Source: Rhizobium sp. (GTDB lineage: Bacteria > Pseudomonadota > Alphaproteobacteria > Rhizobiales > Rhizobiaceae). From it: 42,039 bases of DNA. Positions 6,923-14,949 of this stretch are shown piece after piece (position 1 is the first letter of the stretch; each line of letters opens with the position of its first letter). The translations under genes and the position numbers were made by a program. The notes beneath the pieces were generated by a model, which was not told where the DNA came from, made no database searches, and saw nothing but the letters and a program-made list of their open reading frames with translations. The stretch lies in contig JARXAQ010000006.1 in assembly GCA_029865825.1 (NCBI GenBank), positions 1 to 42,039 of the forward strand, read 5' to 3'.

Positions 6923-9424
6923 CTAGTGCGCACTCCGCCTTCCCACCCCTGCGTAGATCAATGCCGCAAGCACCACCAGCATACCCTGAAACAGGTACTG
7001 ATAGGTCTGGGTCAGACCAAGGAAGGTCACGGCGTTCAGCACCTCGGTCAGCAAGATCGCGCCGAGCACGGTTCCGATGAAGGTACCCCGTCCGCCCGAA
7101 AGGCTGGTGCCCCCCACCACCACCGCAGTGATGCTGGCCAGCGTGTAGTTCACGCCCTGACGGGGGTCGCCCACCCCAATCTGGGTCATCAGCATGGTCG
7201 CACCGAGGCCTGTCAGCACCGAGCAGGCGATGTATCCGGCGATGAAGGTCATTTCGACGGGAATGCCGGCGCGACGGGCGGAATGTTCGTTCGATCCGAC
7301 AGCACGCAGGCGCCAGCCGGCCCGCGTCCGGCGCAACACGGTTTCTGCCACAAGTGCAACGGCGACCAGGACAAGGAAGGCGACGGGGAAAGGACCCCAC
7401 TGCCAATTGACCCAGTCGGTGACAGTCATGCTGATATAGCCGTCCGGATTGTCGCGCAGCAGAAAGCTGCAGCCCTGGATCGCGATATACATGGCAAGTG
7501 TCGCCGCAATCGGTGTGAAGTTGGCAAAACGGATCAGCAGCCCGTTGATGGCACCGGTAACAAAGGCGCCTGCAAACATCAGCAGGAAGCCGACCAGCAT
7601 CATCACAGTGGAGTTGTCATCGGTGATGAAGAAGGACGCGACCACCACCAGAAAACCGGCAAGCGGACCGACCGAGAGATCAATCCCACCCATCAAAAGC
7701 GCAACCGTCTGGCCCATGGCAATGAAGCCGAGGGCGGTGGCGAGAAGCAGGATGTTGTAGATATTGTAGACGGAGAGAAAGTTCTCATTCTGGCCATAGA
7801 CATATAGCCCGAGCAGCAGGGTGACGATGGCAAGCGGCACGGCCGGCGCATTGTCGGAGCGCAGCAGATCTCGCAACCGGCTGCCCGTGTGTGCATGCGC
7901 CACGGCCGAGCTGCTGTCACCATGGGTTTCGGCCTTGACGGCGGCCGCCACGATGCGCTCTTCGGTAACGTCGTCGCCGGTCAGGATCTCGACCACCTGT
8001 CCGCGCGACAAGACAACCACCTTGTCGCACAGTCCTTGGAGTTCCACGGCATCGGACGAGTTCACCACCACAGGCGTTCCCGCCTCGGAGACTTCGCGCA
8101 GGATGCGATAGATCTCGAACCGCGCACCGACATCCACCCCTTGTGTCGGTTCGTCTGCAATGATCAGCCCGGGCTCGGACAGAAGTGCGCGCGCCATGAC
8201 GACCTTTTGCTGGTTACCCCCCGAAAGGGCAAAGATCGGCGCTTCCATGCCCGGCGTCTTGACAGCCAGTTCGGTAAAGATCGCACCGACCTGGTCCAGC
8301 TCCTTCTTCCTGCTCATGATGCCGGAGACCGCGAATTTTTCGAGTGCCGAATAGGTCGCGTTCTCGCGCACAGTCAGACTGCCGGCGACACCTTCGATAT
8401 GGCGGTCGGAGGGCATGAAGGCTGCTTCGTGAAGGAGTTCGGGCTGGGTCAAAATGCGACCGCGCAAGACAATCTGCCCCTTCACCGGCTGGAGCCCAGC
8501 CAGCACGCGCATGAGTTCAGGCTGGCCATTGCCGGCGACACCGGCGATCCCGACGATCTGTCCGCGCGGAACGTCAAAGGAGATATTCTTCAGGTCCCTG
8601 TTCGTGAGGCCGGTCACGGCCAGGCCGGTCTCCGTCTCGGCTGCCGACGCTTTCGGCGGGAAGGCCGATTCCATCGTGCGCCCGATGATCAGCCCAACCA
8701 GATCAGTATCGCTGATCTCACCGATGACGGCGGAGCCGCGCACGCGACCATCGCGAAGCACGGTCACGCGGTCGGCGATCTGCCGAAGTTCGGCCAAGCG
8801 ATGCGTGATGTAGATGACGGATGTGCCGGCGGCTGCGACCTCGCGGATGCGGGAAAACAGCATGTCGGTCGAATCCTGATCGAGCGACGCGGTCGGCTCG
8901 TCCAAGATCAGGACCTTTGGTTCGAGCGCCAGCGCCTTGGCAATCTCAAGCAGATGCTTCTGGGCCACAGTCAGGCGGTCGGCGCGCATGCCACGCGGCA
9001 AATGCAAACCCACCCGGTCGAGTATGCGCCTGCCCACATCCTCGGGCTTCGAGGCCGCAAACAGGGATGCGGGCAGCGCGACACGCAGGTTTTCCAGGAT
9101 AGACAGATCGTCGAGGATAGCGGGATGCTGGAAGCAGATGCCGATTCCGTACGACTTAGCGGTTTCCGGCGTCATCTGCTGGACTGCGCGCCCCTCGAAC
9201 AGGAATTCCCCCTCCGTCGGCTGCAGGGTGCCCGAGATGATGTTCATCAAGGTCGACTTGCCGGCGCCATTTTCGCCGAGGATGGCGTGCACTTCGCCGA
9301 CGCGAAATTCCGCACTGACATCGACCAGCGCGGCCACCACAGAGAAATATTTCGAAATGCCTGCCAGACGGATCACCACGTCCCGGCTGTCCAGCGCGAT
9401 ATCTTGATTGTTTCGTGCCAACAT
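6923..9424 (-). CDS. Sugar-type ABC importer, ATPase fused to permease
   Basis: An 833-residue fusion. Residues 1-500 are a double ATPase of the RbsA/XylG/MglA type: Walker A GENGAGKST (50-58), LTVAQKHLLEIAKAL and ILDEPTASLD in the first half, then the typical degenerate second P-loop (GVAGNGQPE), LSGGNQQKVVMARAL and IADEPTQGVDVG in the second. After a linker near 500-515, an RbsC-type permease follows, with GQTVALLMGGIDLSVG, the conserved EAA-like GSNEHSARRAGIP region and SLSGGRGTFIGTVLGA. In most systems these are two genes. It is the last gene of a three-gene operon after the permease (10589-11584) and the binding protein (9498-10565), separated from the latter by a hairpin. The import substrate is unknown; carbohydrates, polyols and cyclitols are typical for the family. 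Confidence 0.92.
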   Translation of the reverse strand: MLARNNQDIALDSRDVVIRLAGISKYFSVVAALVDVSAEFRVGEVHAILGENGAGKSTLMNIISGTLQPTEGEFLFEGRAVQQMTPETAKSYGIGICFQHPAILDDLSILENLRVALPASLFAASKPEDVGRRILDRVGLHLPRGMRADRLTVAQKHLLEIAKALALEPKVLILDEPTASLDQDSTDMLFSRIREVAAAGTSVIYITHRLAELRQIADRVTVLRDGRVRGSAVIGEISDTDLVGLIIGRTMESAFPPKASAAETETGLAVTGLTNRDLKNISFDVPRGQIVGIAGVAGNGQPELMRVLAGLQPVKGQIVLRGRILTQPELLHEAAFMPSDRHIEGVAGSLTVRENATYSALEKFAVSGIMSRKKELDQVGAIFTELAVKTPGMEAPIFALSGGNQQKVVMARALLSEPGLIIADEPTQGVDVGARFEIYRILREVSEAGTPVVVNSSDAVELQGLCDKVVVLSRGQVVEILTGDDVTEERIVAAAVKAETHGDSSSAVAHAHTGSRLRDLLRSDNAPAVPLAIVTLLLGLYVYGQNENFLSVYNIYNILLLATALGFIAMGQTVALLMGGIDLSVGPLAGFLVVVASFFITDDNSTVMMLVGFLLMFAGAFVTGAINGLLIRFANFTPIAATLAMYIAIQGCSFLLRDNPDGYISMTVTDWVNWQWGPFPVAFLVLVAVALVAETVLRRTRAGWRLRAVGSNEHSARRAGIPVEMTFIAGYIACSVLTGLGATMLMTQIGVGDPRQGVNYTLASITAVVVGGTSLSGGRGTFIGTVLGAILLTEVLNAVTFLGLTQTYQYLFQGMLVVLAALIYAGVGRRSAH

Positions 9425-9452
9425 TGTTTGCGATCCGTCCTGATTACTTAAG

Positions 9453-9476
9453 CCCCGGAGAGCAGGCTCTCCGGGG
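9453..9476 (-). promoter_or_regulatory. Intercistronic hairpin between binding protein and ATPase-permease genes
   Basis: CCCCGGAGAG and CTCTCCGGGG form a perfect 10-bp stem with a 4-base loop in the 73-bp gap between the two genes. No T-run follows in the direction of transcription, so it more likely stabilises the upstream mRNA or attenuates read-through than terminates fully. That fits the common need for excess binding protein over transporter. Confidence 0.7.
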
Positions 9477-9497
9477 TCAGTTAAGCGTTAGCGTCGA

Positions 9498-10565
9498 TTA
9501 CTGACCGACAGCCTTGGCCTGGTCCTCGGGCTTCAGCTCGGAGGACATGTAGATCGCGCCCGGCAGATCCTTGCGGCACTGGACCGCATTCGGCTTGCCG
9601 GAGACGGAATCTTCATAGGCGGGTGCCTCGAAGATTTCTTCCTTCGGCAGTTCTCCACCGGTTGCAAGCGCCACAGCCCATTTGACTGCCAGGCGTACAT
9701 TGTCGTTGCCCGTTGCGACGGTGAACAGCTTGAAGTCCGGGTTGGCTGCCTGGTTTTCTTCCCAGAAGCAGCTCAGCGAGTTGCCGTCGGAGGTCGCGAG
9801 CGCCGGGATCGACTTGCCCTGCTTGGTAAACGCCGGCAAAGCGCCGACAAGCGACGGACCGAAGTCGGAGACGATCACGTCGATCTTCTCGTTCTTGGCA
9901 ATCTCGGCCGTCAGCACCTTCTGCGTCAGAGCCGGATCCCAGTTGGTCACGGCAAACGGTTCCTGGTTGACGAAGACATATTCAGGACCGAGCACGCTCT
10001 TCAGACCCTTCAACTCGTCAAGACCCTGGCTGTTTCCGGCGGGACCACTGAGGAACAGGACGTTGCCGCCCTTGGGCAGCACGCTCTTGATCCAGTTGCC
10101 CCAGGTCACGCCGTCGTTCTCGAATGAGGAGCCGATGAACTTCGAATAGTTCTCACCCTCTTTGCCGCCAACAGCCACCCGGTAAGGCACGATGACCTTG
10201 CCAGCCTTGAATACACTTGTGATCGCCGGCAGCATGGCCGGACCCGCGTCACCGAAGACGACGAGTGCATCGACGCCCTTGGCCGCCATGCCCTTGATGT
10301 CCGAGATGGACTTCTGGGTATCGCCCTGGCCGTCGGCATATTCATACTTGGTGATGCTGGGGCAGAGCTCGACGGTCTGCTTGCCGGATGCCGTCGTCAC
10401 CTGACGCCAGCTATTGCCGCCGTAGCCATCGAGCAGCGCGAGCGTCGCCTGCTTGGGCCCGCACCAGGACGGTGTTTCCGCCTGAGCAAAGCTTGCACCT
10501 CCCAGTGCCATGACCGCAGTTGCAACCGATACTGCAAGCGCCTTGGTCAAATCTGCATAATTCAT
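9498..10565 (-). CDS. Periplasmic sugar-type binding protein of the ABC importer
   Basis: A 355-residue RbsB-like (type I periplasmic binding fold) protein. Residues 1-29 are a Sec signal peptide ending in SFAQA, cleaved before ETPSW. The mature part shows the family pattern: SISDIKGMAAKGVDALVVFGDAG for the first domain, GGNVLFLSGPAGNSQG at the hinge region, and VIVSDFGPSLVGALPAF in the second domain. It has two or more cysteines (WCGPK, ELCPS, LSCFW), more than usual for RbsB, which may form disulfides. It should bind the substrate in the periplasm and pass it to the permease units encoded on either side in the same operon. Confidence 0.9.
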   Translation of the reverse strand: MNYADLTKALAVSVATAVMALGGASFAQAETPSWCGPKQATLALLDGYGGNSWRQVTTASGKQTVELCPSITKYEYADGQGDTQKSISDIKGMAAKGVDALVVFGDAGPAMLPAITSVFKAGKVIVPYRVAVGGKEGENYSKFIGSSFENDGVTWGNWIKSVLPKGGNVLFLSGPAGNSQGLDELKGLKSVLGPEYVFVNQEPFAVTNWDPALTQKVLTAEIAKNEKIDVIVSDFGPSLVGALPAFTKQGKSIPALATSDGNSLSCFWEENQAANPDFKLFTVATGNDNVRLAVKWAVALATGGELPKEEIFEAPAYEDSVSGKPNAVQCRKDLPGAIYMSSELKPEDQAKAVGQ

Positions 10566-10588
10566 GTCTGCTCCTCCACTTGTTATCG

Positions 10589-11584
10589 TTAGGTCGTTTT
10601 TCTGACGTTTCCGCTCCTGCGGAGCGAGTAAACACCGATGCCAAAACCCAAGGCCAAGGCCTGGATGATGGTCTGCGCCGAATACGGTACGCCGACCGTC
10701 AGCGCGAATTGGCTCAACTGGTTCAGGAAGAAGGCGGCAAGCACCGTCGAGATCGGAAAGCCGCGCCCACCGAGCAGCGAGGTGCCGCCCAGGACAACCA
10801 CAGCAACGGATGGCAGCAACAGGCTATCGCCCTGGAAGGCGGTCGGCTCACGGGTGATGCCGGCGATCAGGATGCCGGCCAGGCAATAGAACAGCTGCGC
10901 ATAAACATAGGCCATCATCTGGTACGAACGGACCCGCAGGCCTGCCGCCTCCCCAGCTGCGGGGCTGGCGCCGATGGCCTCGAACCGACGACCGCCAACG
11001 GTCTTCTTCAACATGAACGAGACCAGCGCCGTTGCGCCGAGGGCGAAATAGACCGCGTTTGGAAGACCGAGGGTTTCGCCGCCTGCAATGGTGGCCAGAA
11101 GATCAGTCGTTACCGAAGGAACTCCGCCCGACATCGCAAAGACGGCCGCGTAAAGAAGCGCGTTGGTGCCGATCGTTGCGATGATCGCATTCAGACGGAA
11201 GACGCTGACAAGAATGCCATTGAGAAGCCCGATCGAGATATTGAATACCAGCGCCAACAGAACCGCTTGGTAAAGCAACCCGTCATTCTGCTGCGGAAAA
11301 TGCGTCGACACCACCACCGCCAGAGACACGGCGCCGGGAAGCGAGAGATCGAAGCCACCCTGCTGGACGACCAGCAGCTGGCCAAGGCCGACGATCGCAA
11401 TGATGGCAGCGAAGGGAAGACTGCCTGACAGAGCGCCCCAGGACACGCTTGAGGGCGCAAAGACCAGACAGGCGACCAAAAGCACCACTGTCGAAAAGAC
11501 GACGGTTATGAAACTGCGCGTCAATTGCATCCGCCCTGCCCCGTAGTTGCCCGAGAGTGTCGGGATTGTCGAAACTGCGCTCAC
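10589..11584 (-). CDS. Second RbsC-type permease of the ABC importer
   Basis: A hydrophobic protein of about 331 residues with the branched-chain/ribose permease fold: LGQLLVVQQGGFDLSLPGA near the first third, the GASPAAGEAAGLRVRSYQ coupling region and VVLGGTSLLGGRGFPISTVLAA near the C terminus. I favour the GTG at 11584 (MSAVSTIPTL), which has AAGGAA about 10 bases upstream; an ATG at 11608, a longer frame to 11629, or an ATG at 11530 (MQLTRSF) are possible. It is the first gene of the operon permease, binding protein, ATPase-permease. Together with the permease half of the fusion it probably makes a heterodimeric channel. Confidence 0.88.
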   Translation of the reverse strand: MSAVSTIPTLSGNYGAGRMQLTRSFITVVFSTVVLLVACLVFAPSSVSWGALSGSLPFAAIIAIVGLGQLLVVQQGGFDLSLPGAVSLAVVVSTHFPQQNDGLLYQAVLLALVFNISIGLLNGILVSVFRLNAIIATIGTNALLYAAVFAMSGGVPSVTTDLLATIAGGETLGLPNAVYFALGATALVSFMLKKTVGGRRFEAIGASPAAGEAAGLRVRSYQMMAYVYAQLFYCLAGILIAGITREPTAFQGDSLLLPSVAVVVLGGTSLLGGRGFPISTVLAAFFLNQLSQFALTVGVPYSAQTIIQALALGFGIGVYSLRRSGNVRKTT

Positions 11585-11977
11585 AGGGAGGTTCCTTTCG
11601 GCAAGCATGCTCCCGCAAGGCAGTCGCAACCATCGTTCGCCAAGGCTTCCGACCGAGGGCTCAAGACGAGAAGATTGCGCACCAGTCGGATTGGATTGCA
11701 GGAAGAGCCATCTAGGTGCTGCGCTACGGCTGAGGCACCGCCGAGGAGGACGGCAAGGTCTGAGGTCCTCTGTCGGAGGACGAGCGACGATTTCTGATAA
11801 ATTTCAAGCATCGTGTCCTCCTCCCGAGACGATCACGGTTCGTTTTAAGATGAAGCAGTCAGAAAGACAGACCCGGACAACGCGACAGCCGCAGCACCAA
11901 GCTTTGGCAAGCCTTTAGCGGTCCCCGAACCGTCAAACGGTCAGAACTGCCAAAATCACCACGATTTCCGGATTGTC

Positions 11978-12003
11978 CAAATTCTTGCTCCTCCAAGAAT
12001 TTG
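11978..12003. promoter_or_regulatory. Perfect 10-bp inverted repeat upstream of the ABC operon
   Basis: CAAATTCTTG (11978-11987) and CAAGAATTTG (11994-12003) are exact inverted copies around a 6-base spacer. The arms are A/T-rich and nothing like a T-run follows, so an operator is more likely than a terminator. It lies about 400 bp upstream of the permease start. Confidence 0.5.
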
Positions 12004-12138
12004 TCACTCTGCCCGTCCCTCGCCTCACCGCCTGGTGAGTATGCAAGAGCCGGCACTTAAATCACTTCAGGAAATTCACTCCTCCGAACCCCTCATGATT
12101 GACTTTATGCATTTTGAAGACTGCGAAAACCCCGAAAA

Positions 12139-12153
12139 TATCCGCTTTGGATA
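12139..12153. promoter_or_regulatory. Operator-like palindrome TATCC-N5-GGATA, copy 1
   Basis: TATCCGCTTTGGATA, preceded by AAAA and followed by A. The 20-bp block AAAATATCCGCTTTGGATAA matches the inverse strand of 19804-19823 at 18 of 20 positions. A long shared palindrome in two promoter regions of the same gene cluster is strong evidence for a common regulator; the winged-helix/SBP protein at 20933-22675 is the best candidate. Confidence 0.65.
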
Positions 12154-12188
12154 AGTGTGTTTCATGCAAAATCTAGGTCGCATCGCGC

Positions 12189-13250
12189 TCAGGACGCCCG
12201 CGTCGTGGAGTGGTAGGTTTCGATCAGCAAGGCTGCGTTTTCCGGCCTGGCGTCCCGGGTATTCGCCTCGATTTCATAGGCCAGGTCCACCACGCGCTGG
12301 TTGATCGGGGCTGAATGGCCATGGGCCTTGAGCGTGTCGATAACCCAGCCGTTCACTTCCTGGATCTCGGCCCGCCGACCCTTCCTCCAGTCCTGCAGCG
12401 AGGTGGTGAGCGTGTCGGCCTGGGAAAAGACGGTCAGCACCTCCTCGAAGATCTGGTCGACATAGCGCTCGGGATGATTGGTGGTCACCGGCGGCATGCC
12501 GATGATCGACACGATCTTGGCGCCATCGGCAATGGCCGCCTGCATTGCCTCGTAGCCGGCAGCCCGCATCACCTCGAGCATGCCAGGACTACGCGCTGCA
12601 TCGCCAAGCGGCAGGTTGACGATTGCGGAGGGAATGAGTTCGGCAGCGTTGACGACAAGCTTCATCCACTTGGCGGAGCGAATATCGTCGGTCACCTCGA
12701 CAGTGCCGGTACAGCGCAAAAGTTCGGCCACCGGCTCCACCCGCTTCTGGGTCTCCGGGTCGAGAGCGCCCAGAGCAAACCACGAGGTGTCGTGATCGTT
12801 CTGCCTGTTGGTTACACCCGGTACAAACATGTTGGAGGCGATCTCGATGACCGCGCCAATGGTACGCTCGCGCCCGACAATAGCGGCGATGTCTTCATGG
12901 GTCATGCCGTTCTGGAGACCAATGACCAGGCCGTCCTTTGCCAGAACCGGCTCGATCAGTTGTGTCGCCCATTTGGTGTCGTAGGCCTTGACCACCAGGA
13001 ACACCAGATCGAAGGGCTCCTTGACCGCTGCCACTTCGCACAGATGCAGTGCCGCAACCTTGGCATTGATCGTGCGGGTCGGCAAATTGACCGTGATCCC
13101 ATTCGCCCGGATGGCGTTCACATGGTCGGGCCACTGCTCGATGAATGTCACATCATGGCCGGCAAGGACAAAGTCCGCACCAATGGATGCGCCCTGGGCA
13201 CCGGTTCCAAGAAAGGCAATTCTCGGTTTATTGCTCGGATGGGAGGTCAT
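12189..13250 (-). CDS. Ketopantoate reductase (ApbA/PanE) family oxidoreductase
   Basis: A 353-residue protein with N-terminal NAD(P)-binding FLGTGAQGASIG (14-25), the VVKAYDTKWA segment, LQNGMTHED with the family's NGM, and the catalytic Lys region SAKWMKLVVNA followed by the all-helical C-terminal domain. The family reduces 2-keto acids or lactones such as ketopantoate. Its place as the last gene of a catabolic operon, and the long C-terminal domain, suggest another substrate such as an intermediate from the compound imported by the ABC system. It follows the Dabb gene by 120 bp. Confidence 0.85.
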   Translation of the reverse strand: MTSHPSNKPRIAFLGTGAQGASIGADFVLAGHDVTFIEQWPDHVNAIRANGITVNLPTRTINAKVAALHLCEVAAVKEPFDLVFLVVKAYDTKWATQLIEPVLAKDGLVIGLQNGMTHEDIAAIVGRERTIGAVIEIASNMFVPGVTNRQNDHDTSWFALGALDPETQKRVEPVAELLRCTGTVEVTDDIRSAKWMKLVVNAAELIPSAIVNLPLGDAARSPGMLEVMRAAGYEAMQAAIADGAKIVSIIGMPPVTTNHPERYVDQIFEEVLTVFSQADTLTTSLQDWRKGRRAEIQEVNGWVIDTLKAHGHSAPINQRVVDLAYEIEANTRDARPENAALLIETYHSTTRAS

Positions 13251-13370
13251 GCGACGGTCTCCTTGAATGCATTTCGGGCAAAGATCACTCTTGCGAAGTC
13301 GGTTCAGGTCCCTGCCGGCAGTTAGCGACCAGCGTAATGGGCACGTGTTCAGGACGTGTGTAGGCTGCCG

Positions 13371-13670
13371 TTAACAGACGTAGTCCACTTGATGGCGGGC
13401 GATCCGGACCCCTTCCAGATCGGCGCGCACCTTGGCGTGGGCCGGATGCTCGGCGTAGCGTTGGAGCGCGGCTTCGTCGTCGAATTCCGAGTAGAGAACC
13501 ACGTCGCAGGCATAGGACACGCGGCTGATATCAAGCCCGACCTCAAGGGTTCTCAAGCCCGCTATCTGTCCGACCAGACTTTCAAACTTGGTCTTGATCA
13601 TCGTGGCAGCGTCACGCTTCTCATCGGGCGTATCCCCGTGAACATTCCACATGACGATGTGCTTGATCAT
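13371..13670 (-). CDS. Dabb (stress-responsive A/B barrel) domain protein
   Basis: A 99-residue single-domain protein beginning MIKHIVMWNVHGDTPDEKR, the hallmark opening of the Dabb fold, and ending in AHPAHAKVRADL...VDYV. These ferredoxin-like dimeric barrels include small enzymes that help cyclise or tautomerise polyketide-like and aromatic intermediates. Next to an intradiol dioxygenase a role in handling a ring-cleavage or dehydration intermediate is plausible but not shown. Confidence 0.85.
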   Translation of the reverse strand: MIKHIVMWNVHGDTPDEKRDAATMIKTKFESLVGQIAGLRTLEVGLDISRVSYACDVVLYSEFDDEAALQRYAEHPAHAKVRADLEGVRIARHQVDYVC

Positions 13671-13742
13671 AGCTTGCCTTTCCAGGTCTCTGCAGTCCGA
13701 TCGCGCGGATACAGCATTTCCGCAAACGCGGTATTCCGGCGT

Positions 13743-13898
13743 CTAGTATCCCCGTCGCGGGGCGAGCTTGCGGTCGCGTGCCGGCCTCCTGGCCGCCTCG
13801 TCTGCATCACCCAGGCCATCGTCGACGACATGGGCCGATCCCAGCTCACGCAACCAGTTCGATACCATTTGCCAGCAGTCACCCAGCCAATTGATCAT
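13743..13898 (-). CDS. Possible small protein of 51 residues
   Basis: An ATG at 13898 (MINWLGDCWQMVSNWLRELGS) is preceded by GGGGGAGG at good spacing. The N-terminal half could form an amphipathic helix and the C-terminal half is rich in Arg, Asp and Ala. It fills the gap between the dioxygenase and Dabb genes on the operon strand. I recognise no family, and the signal rests mainly on the ribosome binding site. Confidence 0.3.
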   Translation of the reverse strand: MINWLGDCWQMVSNWLRELGSAHVVDDGLGDADEAARRPARDRKLAPRRGY

Positions 13899-14010
13899 CT
13901 CACTACCTCCCCCATGCTGCTTCGGTGGTCGTCCCTTAGTCCGACCGCCCGCTCCCGTAGGCATTCGGCAGCAACACTCGGCCTGCTGCCATAGTCATGA
14001 CCCTGCATGC

Positions 14011-14925
14011 CTAGGCGTCCAGCTTCTGCTGCGGCGTCACCAGCACGAAGTCACAGGTGACAGCCTCGAAGGGATTGGAAAAGCCGAGCTCGGAGGCCCT
14101 TGCCGGATCATCGACCGGATGGAAGTCCGCGATCAGATCCTGCTTCACCCCGAAAACCGCATCGGAATTGAGAAAGGGGCAATCCGGCGTGAAGATATGC
14201 GTGGTAATCGGCTCGAAGCCGGCGGCCCCGACGATGAAGTGGATGTGGGCGGGTCGATAGGGATGCCGGCCCATCTGGCCCAGCAACTTGCCGACAGGCC
14301 CGTCATCCGGGATCGGATAGTATTTCGGACGCACCGACTTGAACCAGTATTTGCCGTCGGCATCGGTCGTGAAGATGCCGCGCAGGTTCATCTCGGGCTG
14401 CACGCCCTTCTGCTGGACGTCATAGAATCCGTCCTCATTGGCCTGCCACACGTCGAGCAAGGCGCCGGCGATCGGCTGGCCCTCAGTATCAGTGACGCGC
14501 CCCGTAACCAGCAGCGGTTCACCCTTGCCGTCGAGGCAGATATTGGCGCCACTGTCGTAGCGCGGCGCATCCGCCACATGGAATGGACCGAGCACCGTCG
14601 TTTCCGTCGCGCCCGATGGTTTGCGATTGTTGATCGCGTCGACAAGCATGGAGACGCCCAGGATATCCGACAGGAGAATGTACTCCTGTCGCCAGTCGTT
14701 ACAGATCTGCCCAGTCTCTGTCAGGAAGGTGATCGCCCTGCCCCATTCCTCCTGGGTTGGCTCCACTTCCTTGACGAAGGCATGCAGATGCCGGATGGCG
14801 GCATTCATGATCTCGCGCAGTCGCGGATCGGTGTCGCTGGCTATCCGTGCGATGACGACCTCAGCGGAGTCATCCTCGGAAAAATAGCCGCTTTCGGCCT
14901 CATGGCTGCGCGGATCAATGGTCAT
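14011..14925 (-). CDS. Intradiol ring-cleavage dioxygenase, hydroxyquinol 1,2-dioxygenase type
   Basis: A 304-residue protein with the helical N-terminal dimerisation domain and a catalytic beta sandwich. The non-heme Fe(III) ligands are visible: Tyr in EDGFYDV (Y168), Tyr in PKYYPIP (Y203), and two His in RPAHIHF (H227, H229). ETTVLGPFHV and the YPIPDDGPVGKLL stretch fit hydroxyquinol 1,2-dioxygenases better than plain catechol ones. The expected reaction is 1,2,4-trihydroxybenzene plus O2 to maleylacetate. It lies 24 bp after the PRISE reductase gene. No maleylacetate reductase gene is present in the window. Confidence 0.88.
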   Translation of the reverse strand: MTIDPRSHEAESGYFSEDDSAEVVIARIASDTDPRLREIMNAAIRHLHAFVKEVEPTQEEWGRAITFLTETGQICNDWRQEYILLSDILGVSMLVDAINNRKPSGATETTVLGPFHVADAPRYDSGANICLDGKGEPLLVTGRVTDTEGQPIAGALLDVWQANEDGFYDVQQKGVQPEMNLRGIFTTDADGKYWFKSVRPKYYPIPDDGPVGKLLGQMGRHPYRPAHIHFIVGAAGFEPITTHIFTPDCPFLNSDAVFGVKQDLIADFHPVDDPARASELGFSNPFEAVTCDFVLVTPQQKLDA

Positions 14926-14949
14926 GGCGTCACCCTTTTCTTCTATCCA

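Larger units (their letters stand above)
11585..12188. other. Intergenic control region upstream of the ABC operon
   Basis: About 600 bp without a convincing gene. It contains two inverted repeats listed separately: the 26-bp element at 11978-12003 and the TATCC-N5-GGATA operator at 12139-12153. The ABC operon promoter must lie here, giving a possibly long leader; I could not place -35/-10 hexamers with confidence. Confidence 0.6.

Noticed and set aside
7889-9451. Plus-strand open frame of 520 codons opposite the ABC ATPase
   Set aside because: Antisense to a clear RbsA-type ATPase; composition is that of a shadow frame.
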